From: an uncultured Clostridia bacterium
Lineage (GTDB): Bacteria > Bacillota > Clostridia > UBA1381
DNA length: 44,394 nt
Reading direction: 5' to 3'
Assembly: GCA_944393255.1 (NCBI GenBank)
Contig: CALXZP010000067.1
Location: 1-44,394, forward strand
The position numbers and the translations under genes were made by a program. Shown here in pieces: positions 7,774 to 18,538 of the stretch (positions are counted from its first letter, which is position 1; every line of letters starts with the position of its first letter). A model generated the notes under the pieces. It was not told the origin of the DNA. It did no database searches and saw nothing but the letters and a program-made list of their open reading frames with translations.

Positions 7774-8387
7774 GTCATGTAGTGGATCTTTTTACGGACA
7801 GGTTCGGCGCGGGCGGCAGCGTTATGGCCGGGATAATTTTTATAGCTGCGGCGCTTTTGGGTATAGTGATCACACTGCGGGGCCGTCAGGTCATGGTATG
7901 GCTTGTGGCGTTCTGCGCCGCGGCGTCGGGGATCATAGGAGGGGCGGCGTTTGGGCTGCTGGTCTTTGACAGCTTCACGGTGATGCTTATCACCGCGTTC
8001 CTGGGCGGCACTGCTCTTTTGCTGCTTGTGCGTTTTGCAAAAAGCGTGGGCTATTTTATAGGTATCGGCGTGCTGGGCTTTTTCATCGCGTTTACCGTAA
8101 CGTCCGAGCTGTATATAGACAGCACGAGGATAACCGAAAACACGCTCGTGTTTTTTGACCTGATCGCCGGCTTCATACTCGGGATACTCGCGGCGGTGCG
8201 GTCAAAATATATCGTGACCGTGATAACGGCCGCGGCGGGAGGACTTATAACGTCGATAAGCGCGCTGGCGCTGTTCGGAGTGTATTTTGCGGATCTGCGC
8301 ATGTGGATATCGGCGGCGGTCATAACTGCCGCCGGCATAGCCGTTCAGCTCAGGCAGGATGAAAATAAGGGAAGAAAAAAGAAGTGA
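7770..8387 (+). CDS. Multi-pass membrane protein, TM198/DUF4203-like
   Basis: A 205-aa very hydrophobic protein with about six or seven predicted membrane segments (near 18-37, 42-66, 68-87, 92-110, 126-143, 148-168, 175-192), many with small-residue GxxxG/AxxxA patterns, and a basic C-terminal tail ENKGRKKK. The pattern resembles the TM198/DUF4203 group of unknown function; I recognise it only loosely. It overlaps the PAP2 phosphatase by 4 nt (ATGA), so they are co-translated and may work together in the membrane. No catalytic motif is visible. Confidence 0.7.
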   Translation: MSHVVDLFTDRFGAGGSVMAGIIFIAAALLGIVITLRGRQVMVWLVAFCAAASGIIGGAAFGLLVFDSFTVMLITAFLGGTALLLLVRFAKSVGYFIGIGVLGFFIAFTVTSELYIDSTRITENTLVFFDLIAGFILGILAAVRSKYIVTVITAAAGGLITSISALALFGVYFADLRMWISAAVITAAGIAVQLRQDENKGRKKK

Positions 8388-8495
8388 TATCATGCGCGTT
8401 TCCGTCATAAGATAAACGGGCGGTGTTTTCACAGTTGCCGGAGCTTCGCGCGGCGGAGGTTCTCCGGGCGGCCGGTCAGCGGCGGGGAGGCGTGG

Positions 8496-8756
8496 ATGTT
8501 TCGCGGTTATAATTTAAGGCAGAGGATAGTTATAGATGTAAACAATGCGGAGCGGCTCGGAACTGTTTCGGATGTGGAGATAGACGAAAGAGACGGGGCG
8601 ATAACGTATATAATAATACGCCGCCGCGGCGGATTTCTTTCGCAGCTGTTCGGATTTGGCGAGATAGAGGTGCCGTGGCATGCCATAACGGCGGTCGGAC
8701 GTGAATTTATATTGGTAAATTCATTGAGTTTCGGTGAAAAAATACTTGAAAAATAA
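8496..8756 (+). CDS. ylmC: YlmC/YmxH-family PRC-barrel protein
   Basis: An 86-aa single-domain protein. The wording LRQRIVIDVNNAERLGTVSD and DERDGAITYIIIRRRGG is typical of the YlmC/YmxH family, a small PRC-barrel fold found across spore-forming Firmicutes and annotated as sporulation-associated without a proven biochemical role. GGGGAGG lies about 8 nt before ATG 8496. The promoter of nrdR overlaps the last codons. Its presence supports a Clostridia/Bacilli origin. Confidence 0.85.
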   Translation: MFRGYNLRQRIVIDVNNAERLGTVSDVEIDERDGAITYIIIRRRGGFLSQLFGFGEIEVPWHAITAVGREFILVNSLSFGEKILEK

Positions 8757-8774
8757 ATCAGAGTATGCTATAAT
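8746..8774 (+). promoter_or_regulatory. Strong sigma-A promoter of nrdR
   Basis: TTGAAA (8746-8751), a 17-bp spacer and TATAAT (8769-8774) with TGC before it (extended -10). The -35 overlaps the ylmC stop codon. Confidence 0.85.
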
Positions 8775-8825
8775 AAACACGGTGTTAGGATAAACGTGCA
8801 GCAGACGGAAAGGAAAGGTCGTACA

Positions 8826-9281
8826 ATGAGATGTCCGTATTGTTCATTTATTGAAAGCAAAGTGATCGATTCAAGACCTACCGAGGAGAATAACTCGATA
8901 CGCCGCAGACGCGAATGTCTCAAATGCGGAAAGAGGTTCACTACCTATGAAAAGCTTGAATCCATCGCTCTTGTAGTCATAAAAAAGGACGACTCAAGAC
9001 AGCCGTTCAACAGAAACAAGGTACTAAAAGGTATAATGACTGCGTGTGAAAAGCGGCCGATATCCTTGGCGCAGATGGAACGGATAACCGACGATATAGA
9101 AAGCGAGCTGAGCCAGTCGATGGAGCGCGAGGTCAGATCCACGCGTATCGGCGAGCTGGTAATGAAAAAGCTCCGCAGTCTGGACGAGGTGGCATATGTC
9201 CGCTTCGCCTCTGTGTACAAGCAGTTTGACGATCTTAACACGTTTATGGAGGAGCTGAAAGGGCTTATAAATGACAGATAA
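8826..9281 (+). CDS. nrdR: Transcriptional repressor NrdR
   Basis: A 151-aa ATP/dATP-sensing repressor of ribonucleotide reductase genes. The N-terminal zinc ribbon has Cys3, Cys6, Cys31 and Cys34 ([14 protein letters not shown]), and basic residues RRRREC bind DNA. The ATP-cone follows (about 49-139; [20 protein letters not shown]). Full family length. ATG 8826 is preceded by GGAAAGG; the frame extends to a GTG at 8796, but the zinc ribbon fixes the start. The last 11 nt overlap the PHP gene. No NrdR box was looked for beyond the window, and no nrd gene is present here. Confidence 0.96.
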   Translation: MRCPYCSFIESKVIDSRPTEENNSIRRRRECLKCGKRFTTYEKLESIALVVIKKDDSRQPFNRNKVLKGIMTACEKRPISLAQMERITDDIESELSQSMEREVRSTRIGELVMKKLRSLDEVAYVRFASVYKQFDDLNTFMEELKGLINDR

Positions 9282-10113
9282 GATAGATCTTCATATGCAT
9301 TCTTCGAGATCTGACGGTACGCTTGCTCCGAGGGAGCTGGCGGCTGTATGCGCCGGGGCAGGCCTGAGAGCCGCGGCGCTGACCGACCATGATACGGTCG
9401 GCGGAGTACAGGAGTTCATGGAAGAGTGCGCCGCTTTGGGTGTAGAAGGCATACCCGGCGTTGAAATAAGCGCCAAGTACAGGCGGGAGCTTCACATAGT
9501 GGGGCTTTATGTAAACAGTGAGAAGATATCCGGCAGTCTGGAAAAGCTCCGCGGCGGCAGACGGCTGAGAAATATAAATATGATAGAAGGACTTCGCGCG
9601 GACGGGTTCCGTATAACCATGGACGAAGCCTGCGGCTTTTCGGAGGACAGCACGCCGGACACAATAGGCAGGGTTCACATAGCAAAGGTTCTTGTTAAAA
9701 AAGGCTATGCCGCTGATGTGAACGAGGTGTTTGAAAAAATGATAGGCAGGGGCAGACCCTACTATGTGAGCAGGTTTTCGCTGCCGCCCGAGGAGAGCAT
9801 AGCGCTTATAAAGAGCTGCGGCGGCGCGGCGGTCTGGGCTCATCCGGTGTATACGGAGGATAAACGGGAGGAGCTTGAGGCTATGGCCAAGCGCCTTAAG
9901 TCGGCGGGGCTTGACGCTATGGAGTGCCTTTACAGCAGGTATTCGGAAGCGCAGACGCGCATGTGCATGGATATCGCGGAGCGCACCGGTCTGCTCGTAA
10001 GCGGAGGAAGCGATTTCCACGGTGAAAACAAGCCGGATGTAAAGCCGGGTGCAGTCTGCGGCGGATATGTGCCGTACGGGCTGCTTGAAAAAATAAAAGA
10101 AAGAATTAGATAG
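9271..10113 (+). CDS. PHP-domain phosphoesterase
   Basis: A 280-aa protein of the PHP family close to YciV/RNase AM-type 5'-3' exonuclease and nucleoside-3',5'-bisphosphate phosphatases. Metal-binding motifs are visible: HMHSSRSDG (His8, His10, Asp15), LTDHDT (about 37-42), GVEIS with a Glu ligand, AHPVY, and GGSDFHG near the C-terminus. It most likely removes phosphate from small nucleotides or trims RNA 5' ends; the exact substrate is not readable. It overlaps nrdR by 11 nt, so translation is coupled. Confidence 0.85.
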   Translation: MTDKIDLHMHSSRSDGTLAPRELAAVCAGAGLRAAALTDHDTVGGVQEFMEECAALGVEGIPGVEISAKYRRELHIVGLYVNSEKISGSLEKLRGGRRLRNINMIEGLRADGFRITMDEACGFSEDSTPDTIGRVHIAKVLVKKGYAADVNEVFEKMIGRGRPYYVSRFSLPPEESIALIKSCGGAAVWAHPVYTEDKREELEAMAKRLKSAGLDAMECLYSRYSEAQTRMCMDIAERTGLLVSGGSDFHGENKPDVKPGAVCGGYVPYGLLEKIKERIR

Positions 10114-10173
10114 CACAACGGAGCGGTATCAGGTACTTGATGCCGCTTTATATATTTTTCGGGAGGAAGAGCC

Positions 10174-11541
10174 ATGTTGAACAGCAGAACTATAGCGGCG
10201 GTATCTACGCCTGTGGGAACGGGCGGCATTGCCGTGATAAGGGTCAGCGGCGCGGACGCGGTCGCGGCGGTCGATTCGGTATTCCGCGGCGCCGAGCTTG
10301 CAAACGTTCCGTCGCACACAGTGCATTACGGGCATATAGTAAATAAGGCGGGGCAGGTAATAGACGAAGTGCTCGTGACCGTTATGAGGGCGCCGAGGAC
10401 TTTCACGCGCGAGGATGTTGCGGAGATAAGCACGCACGGCGGCAGCGCCGTGACACGCGCGGTGCTCGACGCCGTTATCGCCGCGGGCGTGTACCCGGCG
10501 GAGCCGGGAGAATTCACGAAGCGCGCCTTTATGAACGGGAGGATAGACCTTTCGCAGGCGGAAGCCGTGATAGACATAATAAACGCTTCAAACGAAATGG
10601 CGCGGCGCAGCGCGGTTGCGCAGCTCGGCGGCGGACTGTCCGGCGAGATAGGGGATATAAGAGCCTCGCTCGTGCATCTTATGGCGCGTATGCAGGTCTT
10701 AATAGATTATCCCGATGAGGAGCTGGAGGATATAGACTTAGGGGATATAGAAAATGAATGCCGCAGCGCGAAGGAGCGGGTGAAAAAGCTGCTTGAAACG
10801 GCGGACAGGGGAAGAATTATAAAAGAAGGAATACGCACGGCCATTGTCGGAAAACCTAATGTGGGGAAGTCATCGCTGCTCAACAGGCTCATGAACGAAG
10901 AACGCGCGATAGTTACCGATATAGCCGGGACTACGCGCGACGTTATAGAGGAGAGCGTCAGCGTAAACGGCATACCGCTTCTGCTTTCGGATACGGCGGG
11001 GATACGCGAGACCGACGATACTGTAGAACGGATCGGAGTGGAGCGTTCAAAGCGCTACCTCGATTCTGCGGACATAGTGCTGGTCGTTCTCGACGCCGGA
11101 AAAGAGCCGGATGAAGAGGATATGGCGGTACTGCGCGCGTCGGAAGGGAAGAACAGGATAATCCTGCTGAACAAGACGGATATATACGACGGCGCGGGAC
11201 TGAGCCCGCAGCTTGCCGGTGAAAGCGCGGTGATAGAGATAAGCGCCAGGACCGGGGCCGGAACGGATGAGCTTGCTGCAGAGATAGAAAGACTGTGCAG
11301 ACTGGATAAGCTTGAAACGGAAAACGGCGCGGTGATAACGAATATGCGGCACAAAGCCGCGCTTGCGGCAGCCTTTGAAGCGCTGGAGAGCGCGGAGGAG
11401 GCCGCTGCGGCGGGAATGCCTGCGGATATCGTATCGATAGATATCTCGGCGGCTGCCGGAAGTCTGGGCGAGATAACGGGAGAAACCGTTTCCGAATCGG
11501 TCGTAAACGATATATTCCACAGCTTCTGCGTGGGAAAGTGA
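10174..11541 (+). CDS. mnmE: tRNA modification GTPase MnmE
   Basis: A 455-aa GTPase that works with MnmG to place the (carboxymethyl)aminomethyl group on U34 of several tRNAs. Domains in order: the N-terminal formyl-THF-binding domain (about 1-118), a helical domain, and a G domain (about 219-380) with P-loop GKPNVGKSS (226-234), AGTTRD, DTAG (273-276) and NKTD (333-336). The C-terminal CVGK has the essential Cys452. GGGAGGAAGAG precedes the ATG. mnmG is not adjacent. A stable hairpin without a T-run follows. Confidence 0.96.
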   Translation: MLNSRTIAAVSTPVGTGGIAVIRVSGADAVAAVDSVFRGAELANVPSHTVHYGHIVNKAGQVIDEVLVTVMRAPRTFTREDVAEISTHGGSAVTRAVLDAVIAAGVYPAEPGEFTKRAFMNGRIDLSQAEAVIDIINASNEMARRSAVAQLGGGLSGEIGDIRASLVHLMARMQVLIDYPDEELEDIDLGDIENECRSAKERVKKLLETADRGRIIKEGIRTAIVGKPNVGKSSLLNRLMNEERAIVTDIAGTTRDVIEESVSVNGIPLLLSDTAGIRETDDTVERIGVERSKRYLDSADIVLVVLDAGKEPDEEDMAVLRASEGKNRIILLNKTDIYDGAGLSPQLAGESAVIEISARTGAGTDELAAEIERLCRLDKLETENGAVITNMRHKAALAAAFEALESAEEAAAAGMPADIVSIDISAAAGSLGEITGETVSESVVNDIFHSFCVGK

Positions 11542-11553
11542 TGAATAATTATT

Positions 11554-11579
11554 CGCCGCGCCGAAGAGACGGCGCGGTG
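11554..11579 (+). other. GC-rich intercistronic hairpin after mnmE
   Basis: CGCCGCGCCG pairs with CGGCGCGGTG (10 bp with one G-T) around the loop AAGAGA. No T-run follows, so it is probably not an efficient terminator; it may protect the mnmE 3' end. Confidence 0.55.
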
Positions 11580-11611
11580 TGCGGAAGAGAACGTTTTATG
11601 GAGTTTTTACT

Positions 11612-12322
11612 ATGAGATTAGATAAATTTTTGTCAGAGTCCACCGGGTTTTCGAGGAAAGAGATAAAGGGCATGATAAAGACCGGAGAGGTGAAAGTCAA
11701 CGGTGCGGCGGCGCTGAGACCGGAGCTGAAGGTGGGAGAGAGCGATGCTGTGGAGCTGCGCGGCAGAGAGGTGAGATATAAAAAATATGTATATCTTGTG
11801 CTGAATAAGCCGGCGGGGTATGTGAGCGCGGCGGAGGATAAAAGGTATCCCTGCGTTACGGAGCTTATCGGGGAGGAGTACGCCCATTACGGGGCGTTTC
11901 CCGCGGGAAGGCTCGATATAGACACGGAGGGGCTGCTTATCCTCACAAACGACGGGGCGTTCGCGCATGCGGTGACTTCGCCGAAAAAGCAGGTCTTTAA
12001 GCGCTATTTTGCCCGGCTCGACAAGCCTGCCGAAGAGGAGGATAAGGCCGCGTTTTCGTCCGGAATGGAATTCAAGGACTTTACCGCCATGCCGGCAAAG
12101 CTTGAGATATGCGCCGATCCGCATGAGGTGTTCATAGAGATAGCCGAGGGGAAATATCATCAGGTAAAGCGGATGGCGGAGCGCGTAGGGAAGAGGGTAA
12201 CGTATCTTAAAAGGGTGGCGGTAGGCTCTCTTACTCTTCCCGAAGGCAGTGTTCCGGGGGATATTTTCGAGTTTGAAAAGGAGCGGATATGCGAAAAAAT
12301 AGGCATAGCGCGCGATATATGA
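11612..12322 (+). CDS. RsuA/RluB-family pseudouridine synthase
   Basis: A 236-aa enzyme with an N-terminal S4 RNA-binding domain (about 1-58, MRLDKFLSESTGFSRKEIK) and the RsuA-type catalytic domain. Motifs are YVYLVLNKPAGYVSA, GRLDIDTEGLLILTND with catalytic Asp102, and EGKYHQVKRMAERVGKRV. It converts one uridine in 16S or 23S rRNA to pseudouridine; length fits RsuA more than RluB, but the site is not certain. I chose ATG 11612; an in-frame upstream extension to 11579 does not look like part of the family. It is the second pseudouridine synthase in the window and of a different subfamily from the one at 3811. Confidence 0.88.
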   Translation: MRLDKFLSESTGFSRKEIKGMIKTGEVKVNGAAALRPELKVGESDAVELRGREVRYKKYVYLVLNKPAGYVSAAEDKRYPCVTELIGEEYAHYGAFPAGRLDIDTEGLLILTNDGAFAHAVTSPKKQVFKRYFARLDKPAEEEDKAAFSSGMEFKDFTAMPAKLEICADPHEVFIEIAEGKYHQVKRMAERVGKRVTYLKRVAVGSLTLPEGSVPGDIFEFEKERICEKIGIARDI

Positions 12323-12404
12323 ATATATATGAAGAATTATGCATTTTTGTGTAATGCGCTCATTATTGATTTTATAACAACGACTTTTTTAACCCAAATG
12401 TCTA

Positions 12405-12433
12405 TTGAAGTTTTAAAATGTATGGTGTATAAT
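12405..12433 (+). promoter_or_regulatory. Sigma-A promoter of the ATP synthase operon
   Basis: TTGAAG (12405-12410), a 17-bp spacer and TATAAT (12428-12433), giving a leader of roughly 90 nt before atpB. The surrounding 12323-12527 is otherwise A/T-rich with no supported gene; I see no atpI. Confidence 0.75.
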
Positions 12434-12527
12434 TACTCTGTAATCGTAAGTAATTATACGCTGCGAATACTCAAAAAGCGCTGCGCCGCGGGGGTAAAGT
12501 ACCGCTCCGAAGCGCCCGGAAAGGAAG

Positions 12528-13220
12528 ATGGGAAAGATGGATATCGGTGCGGTAATAACCGAGGAACTGGAGGTTGAGGTTCTTTTCAATATCCCCCTGT
12601 TCGGAGGGATCCCGGTAACGGAGACCGTCGTAGTAATGTGGATCGTAATGGCGGTCATGGCGGCGGGCGGCTTTCTGCTGACGCGGGGGCTGAAGATAGA
12701 GAACTGCTCCAAGCGCCAGCTTATAGTTGAGGCGGCGTATACGAAGATATACGGTTTTTTCAGAGATCTTGTGGGCGAGAAGGGCGAAGCGTTCGTTCCG
12801 TATCTTGTTATCATGATAATCTTTATAGGTATTTCAAATATATTCGGGATATTCGGTGTAAAGCCGCCCACGAAGGATGTAACGCTTACCGGAGTGATGG
12901 CGGTGATGTCGATAGTTATCATACAGATCGCCGGGATAAAGGCGAAAAAAACAAAGGGCTGGCTGAGATCGTTCGCAAGCCCTACCCCGATAGTGCTGCC
13001 GATAAACATACTGGAGCTGGGTATAAAGCCCCTGTCACTCTGTATGCGTCTTTTCGGAAATGTGCTCGGTGCGTTCGTTGTTATGAAGCTTATAGAAGCG
13101 GTCGTGCCGGTCATACTGCCGTCGGTAGTCAGCCTGTATTTCGATTTCTTTGACGGATTTATACAGGCATATGTATTCACGTTTCTTACAGCGCTGTACA
13201 TACAGGAAGCTGTAGAATAA
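12528..13220 (+). CDS. atpB: ATP synthase F0 subunit a
   Basis: A 230-aa membrane subunit that forms the ion half-channels against the c-ring. Hydrophobic helices lie near 33-53, 92-110, 122-138, 155-190 and 195-228. The essential arginine is present in IKPLSLCMRLFGNVLGAF (Arg174). It is first in the operon. Two starts are possible, ATG 12528 (GGAAAGGAAG almost touching) and ATG 12537 three codons later; the difference is minor. The atpI gene that often precedes it is absent. Confidence 0.93.
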   Translation: MGKMDIGAVITEELEVEVLFNIPLFGGIPVTETVVVMWIVMAVMAAGGFLLTRGLKIENCSKRQLIVEAAYTKIYGFFRDLVGEKGEAFVPYLVIMIIFIGISNIFGIFGVKPPTKDVTLTGVMAVMSIVIIQIAGIKAKKTKGWLRSFASPTPIVLPINILELGIKPLSLCMRLFGNVLGAFVVMKLIEAVVPVILPSVVSLYFDFFDGFIQAYVFTFLTALYIQEAVE

Positions 13221-13297
13221 ATTTCAGGCTGAAGCGCACCGCGGCGCGGCTGCGGAGCGGCGGACGCTGAGTTATAACTGATAAGGAGTGTATCATT

Positions 13298-13525
13298 ATG
13301 GAATCTTTATTAACGATCATAGCGGCGGCTGTAGCGGTTGCATTTCCGTGTATGGGAGCCGGACTGGGTATAGGCAAGGCGGCTGCGAGCGCGGTCGAGG
13401 CGGTAGCGAGACAGCCGGAGGCTGATTCAAAGGTAACGAAGAACCTTCTTCTCGGATGCGCTCTTGCAGAGGCAACGGCGATATACGGCTTCGTTATCGC
13501 GCTTATCATCCTTTTGGTAAAATAA
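13298..13525 (+). CDS. atpE: ATP synthase F0 subunit c
   Basis: A 75-aa hairpin of two membrane helices joined by the polar loop ARQPE. The ion-binding carboxylate is Glu58 in LAEATAIYGFVIAL. The helix-1 position that is Gln in sodium-type c subunits (Ilyobacter Gln32) is Ile25 here, and the Ser after the Glu is Ala59; Thr60 and Tyr63 remain. This favours proton coupling (inference). It begins with GATAAGGAG a few bases upstream. A strong hairpin lies in the 3' untranslated gap before atpF. Confidence 0.95.
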   Translation: MESLLTIIAAAVAVAFPCMGAGLGIGKAAASAVEAVARQPEADSKVTKNLLLGCALAEATAIYGFVIALIILLVK

Positions 13526-13544
13526 AGGCCAATAACCGAGAACA

Positions 13545-13578
13545 ATGACCCAAAAATGCAGGCGCATTTTACGGTCAT
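13545..13578 (+). other. Two-tier hairpin between atpE and atpF
   Basis: Outer stem ATGACC/GGTCAT (13545-13550 with 13573-13578), a 2x2 internal loop, inner stem AAAATGC/GCATTTT (13553-13559 with 13564-13570) and tetraloop AGGC. No T-run follows the outer stem. It may stabilise the atpE 3' end or set the c:b expression ratio. Confidence 0.65.
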
Positions 13579-13610
13579 CTATCATCATACCGGAAGGAGG
13601 ACGAGCGGGT

Positions 13611-14114
13611 ATGCTTAATATTATTCCTTGGGACGCTGTTTTTATTTTGATCAACCTGATCGTTCTGTATATCATAATGCGTAAGGTGCTTATAAAGCCG
13701 ATCAATAATATCATAAACGAGCGCAGGACCGTCATAGAGTCGGGGCTGGAAAAAGCCGCCGCATCCGAATCGAACGCGAAAGCGCTTGAAAAGGAGTGGC
13801 GGGAGAAGCTCAGCAAAGCCGGCGCGGAATCCGAAAACATTATAGAAACGGCGAAGGAAACAGCCAGGGGCGAATATGATAAGCTCGTAGCCGAGGCCAA
13901 TACGGAGGCTGCGCGTATTTTGAGGGACGCGCGAAAAAGCATTGAGGATGAAAGGAACAGCGCTATGCAGGGAATACGTTCTCAAGTCGCGTCTCTTGCC
14001 GTGGACGCCGCGAAAAAGGTGCTCGAAAGCAGCGATCTCTCGGATATAAACGATTCGATCTATGAAAAATTTTTGACGGGATCAGGTGATGGAAATGAGT
14101 CAGAGAGCAAATAA
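13611..14114 (+). CDS. atpF: ATP synthase F0 subunit b
   Basis: A 167-aa peripheral stalk subunit: one N-terminal membrane helix (about 6-25, WDAVFILINLIVLYIIM), then a long charged coiled coil rich in Ala/Glu/Lys up to about residue 150. ATG 13611 follows GGAAGGAGG. The frame extends upstream to 13545, but that part lies inside the hairpin and does not resemble subunit b. The end overlaps atpH by 20 nt. Confidence 0.93.
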   Translation: MLNIIPWDAVFILINLIVLYIIMRKVLIKPINNIINERRTVIESGLEKAAASESNAKALEKEWREKLSKAGAESENIIETAKETARGEYDKLVAEANTEAARILRDARKSIEDERNSAMQGIRSQVASLAVDAAKKVLESSDLSDINDSIYEKFLTGSGDGNESESK

Positions 14115-14598
14115 CTATGCAAGGGCCGTATTTGAGCTGGGCATTTCCATGGACGATCTGAGCGCCGCAAAAGAGATATTCGAGACTGCTCCGGAGCTTA
14201 TGGAGGCTCTGTGCAGCCCTGCTGTGGAGCGGCAGGCAAAGCGGAATGTGATCGACAGACTGTTTCCCGAGACGCTCAGGAATTTTCTGAAGCTGCTCAC
14301 GGATAACGGCAGCGCGGGACTGTTTTACGATATATACGAGGCTTATTGCCGTCTTGACAGGGACGCGCGCGGCGTGCTCAGCGCAGAGCTGATATATTTT
14401 ACGCCGCCCACTGAAAAGCAGCTTGAGGGGATAAAGCGCAGGATCGCCGGGCTCTGGGGCAGACCGGAGGTAGATCTAAAGCTCACCCGGGACGAAGGAC
14501 TTATCGGCGGCTTTATAATAAGAGCCGGAGATGAGGAGCTCGATTGCAGCATAAGGGGCCGTCTTGCGAGACTGAGCCAACAATTAATTCGGAGGTGA
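14095..14598 (+). CDS. atpH: ATP synthase F1 subunit delta
   Basis: A 167-aa subunit linking F1 to the b stalk. N-terminal MSQRANNYARAVFELG and the C-terminal LIGGFIIRAGDEELDCSIRGRLARLSQQL are the usual OSCP/delta signatures. ATG 14095 is preferred because AGGTG lies 6 nt upstream; ATG 14089 and GTG 14086 are possible. It overlaps the atpF end by 20 nt, so translation is coupled. Confidence 0.92.
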   Translation: MSQRANNYARAVFELGISMDDLSAAKEIFETAPELMEALCSPAVERQAKRNVIDRLFPETLRNFLKLLTDNGSAGLFYDIYEAYCRLDRDARGVLSAELIYFTPPTEKQLEGIKRRIAGLWGRPEVDLKLTRDEGLIGGFIIRAGDEELDCSIRGRLARLSQQLIRR

Positions 14599-14604
14599 GC
14601 GATT

Positions 14605-16128
14605 TTGAGTTCTATCAGTTCAGAACAGATAGTTGCTGTTTTAAAGAGTGAAATAGAAAATTATGAATTGGAAAAGAAAAGCCGTGAGGTAGGTACCGTA
14701 ACGCATGTCGGAGACGGTATCGCGTCTATCTACGGCATAGACCATGCGATGTACGGCGAGATCGTTGTTTTCGAGAACGGCGTGAAGGGCATGGTGCAGG
14801 ATATAAGAAGGGACAGCATAGGCTGCATCCTGTTCGATCTTGAGGGTACGATCAGAGAGGGCACAAAGGTAGCCAGAACGGAGAAAATGGCAGGTATTCC
14901 TGTCGGAGACGGCTTTATAGGCCGTGTTACGGATCCGCTCGGCGAGCCTATAGACGGCGGAGGCGAGATCGCTGCCGACGATTACTATCCCATAGAGCGT
15001 CCCGCGCCGGGCATACTTGACCGGCATTCCGTGTGCCGGCCGCTTGAAACGGGCATATTGTCTATCGACGCCATGTTCCCGATAGGCAGGGGACAGCGCG
15101 AGCTGATAATAGGCGACAGACAGACCGGAAAGACCTCCATAGCCCTTGATACGATACTCAACCAGAAGGGCAAGGACGTTATATGTATATATGTGTCGAT
15201 CGGTCAGAAGTCTTCCACGGTGGCAAAACTGGTAGGAACGCTCAGAGACCACGGTGCGCTTGACTATTCGATAGTGGTGAGCGCGTCTGCAAGCGATCCT
15301 TCGCCGGTGCAGTTCATAGCTCCATATGCAGGAACGGCGCTTGCGGAGTACTTCATGCACAAGGGAAAGGATGTTCTTATAGTGTATGACGATCTTTCAA
15401 AGCACGCTGTGGCGTACCGCGAGCTTTCGCTGCTTCTGGAGCGTTCACCGGGGCGTGAGGCGTACCCGGGCGACGTATTCTATCTGCATTCGAGGCTTTT
15501 GGAGCGTTCGAGCAGGCTCAGCGATGAGCTTGGCGGCGGTTCGATAACGGCGCTGCCGATAATCGAGACGCAGGCGGGCGACGTTGCCGCGTATATCCCC
15601 ACGAACGTGATATCGATAACCGACGGACAGATATTTCTTGAGAGCAGTCTTTTCAACGCCGGTATGCGTCCTGCCGTAAATGTAGGTCTTTCGGTTTCAC
15701 GAGTGGGCGGAGCCGCTCAGACAAAGGCGATGAAAAAGGCTTCGGGAAGTATCCGTATCGATCTGGCGCAGTACCGCGAGATGGAGATATTCACACAGTT
15801 TGCATCGGATCTTGATGAGAGCACGCAGAATCAGCTGAAATACGGCAAGGGTCTCGTGGAGCTTCTGAAGCAGCCGCTCGGCAAACCGATGAGCATGGCG
15901 CATCAGGTAATAACGCTTGTTGCTGCTACGGAAAAGATGTTCGCATCCGTGGAAACGGACAGTATAAAGGCGAAGCAGGCCGGGCTGCTTGAGTTTTTCG
16001 ACAGGGAGGAGAGCGCTCTCGTTGCGGAGCTTTCGGAAAAGAAAGAGCTGACTGATGAGCTGCGTTCGGAAATAATTGCGGCGGCGCGCCGGTTCTTTGC
16101 GGAGCACGGCGCGGGAATAAAGCTGTAA
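14605..16128 (+). CDS. atpA: ATP synthase F1 subunit alpha
   Basis: A 507-aa non-catalytic nucleotide-binding subunit of the F1 hexamer. Walker A is GDRQTGKTS (170-178). Other landmarks are [12 protein letters not shown] near the N-terminus, the [33 protein letters not shown] segment, and [27 protein letters not shown]. The start is TTG at 14605, placed 8 nt after GGAGGTG, the only good binding site; there is no ATG nearby. It lies 6 nt after atpH. Confidence 0.97.
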   Translation: MSSISSEQIVAVLKSEIENYELEKKSREVGTVTHVGDGIASIYGIDHAMYGEIVVFENGVKGMVQDIRRDSIGCILFDLEGTIREGTKVARTEKMAGIPVGDGFIGRVTDPLGEPIDGGGEIAADDYYPIERPAPGILDRHSVCRPLETGILSIDAMFPIGRGQRELIIGDRQTGKTSIALDTILNQKGKDVICIYVSIGQKSSTVAKLVGTLRDHGALDYSIVVSASASDPSPVQFIAPYAGTALAEYFMHKGKDVLIVYDDLSKHAVAYRELSLLLERSPGREAYPGDVFYLHSRLLERSSRLSDELGGGSITALPIIETQAGDVAAYIPTNVISITDGQIFLESSLFNAGMRPAVNVGLSVSRVGGAAQTKAMKKASGSIRIDLAQYREMEIFTQFASDLDESTQNQLKYGKGLVELLKQPLGKPMSMAHQVITLVAATEKMFASVETDSIKAKQAGLLEFFDREESALVAELSEKKELTDELRSEIIAAARRFFAEHGAGIKL

Positions 16129-16140
16129 GGGTGTGTTTTT

Positions 16141-16998
16141 ATGGCCAATTTAAGCGAGATACAGGAGAGGATCAGCAGCATAAAGGATACGATGAAGATC
16201 ACCAATGCTATGTATATGATCTCCACCAATAAGCTGAGGCGGGCAAAGCAGGCCTTGGCAAATACAGAGCCGTATTTTAATAAGCTCGACGACATAATCG
16301 CAAGCGTACTTACTCACGCGCCGCATATATCGCATGAGATATTCGGAAATATAGCGCAGCTCAAGCCCGAGCAGCGCCGCAAGGGGTTTGTGGTGATAAC
16401 GGCGGATAAAGGACTTGCGGGAGCGTATAACCACAACGTCCTTAAGCTTGCCGAAAGTGTCATAAAGGAGCCGAGACGGACCTATGAGCTGTACGTCGTG
16501 GGTCAGGTAGGCGAGAATTATTTCAGAAGGCGCAGCTACTGCATAGACGAAACATTTCATTATACGGCGCAGAACCCGTCGCTGAGCAGGGCGAGGAAGA
16601 TAAGCGAAAGGCTTATCGAAAAGTATATGAACAACGAGCTTGACGAGGTGTATCTCATATATACGAGAATGGTCAGCGCAATGGTGATGGAGCCGACGCT
16701 GACGCGTATACTGCCGCTTTCGCGCGATGATTACAGCGCCGACGGCGAATATGCTGCGGTGCCGATGTTCCCTTCGCCCGAAGCGGTGCTTTCGAGCGTT
16801 GCGCCGATATGCGTATCGGGATATATATACAGCGCGCTCGTTGAAGCGTATTGCTGCGAGCAGAATTCAAGAGTAAACGCCATGCAGGCCGCGACCGAGT
16901 CCGGTTCGGAAATGCTGCATGAGCTTTCCATACAGTATAACCGCGTCCGCCAGGCCAGGATAACGCAGGAGATAACCGAGGTGGCGGGCGGAGCGAAA

Positions 16999-17025
<27 letters not shown>
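16141..17025 (+). CDS. atpG: ATP synthase F1 subunit gamma
   Basis: A 294-aa central rotor shaft. The N-terminal helix (LSEIQERISSIKDTMKITNAM) and the C-terminal helix ending RQARITQEITEVAGGAKAL form the coiled coil inside the alpha/beta ring. Gamma subunits normally stop at about the AL of that motif; here six extra residues RRSEGA follow, encoded by the first copies of a 19-bp tandem repeat (16999-17067) that also supplies the TAG stop. The tail therefore looks like a by-product of repeat expansion. Confidence 0.95.
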
Positions 17026-18513
<1,488 letters not shown>

Positions 18514-18538
18514 CCGGATCGGACAGGGAGGTGCGGTC

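Noticed and set aside
12329..12577. Reading frame before atpB as a possible atpI
   Set aside because: It is not membrane-like over its length, has no ribosome binding site, spans the operon promoter and runs into atpB.
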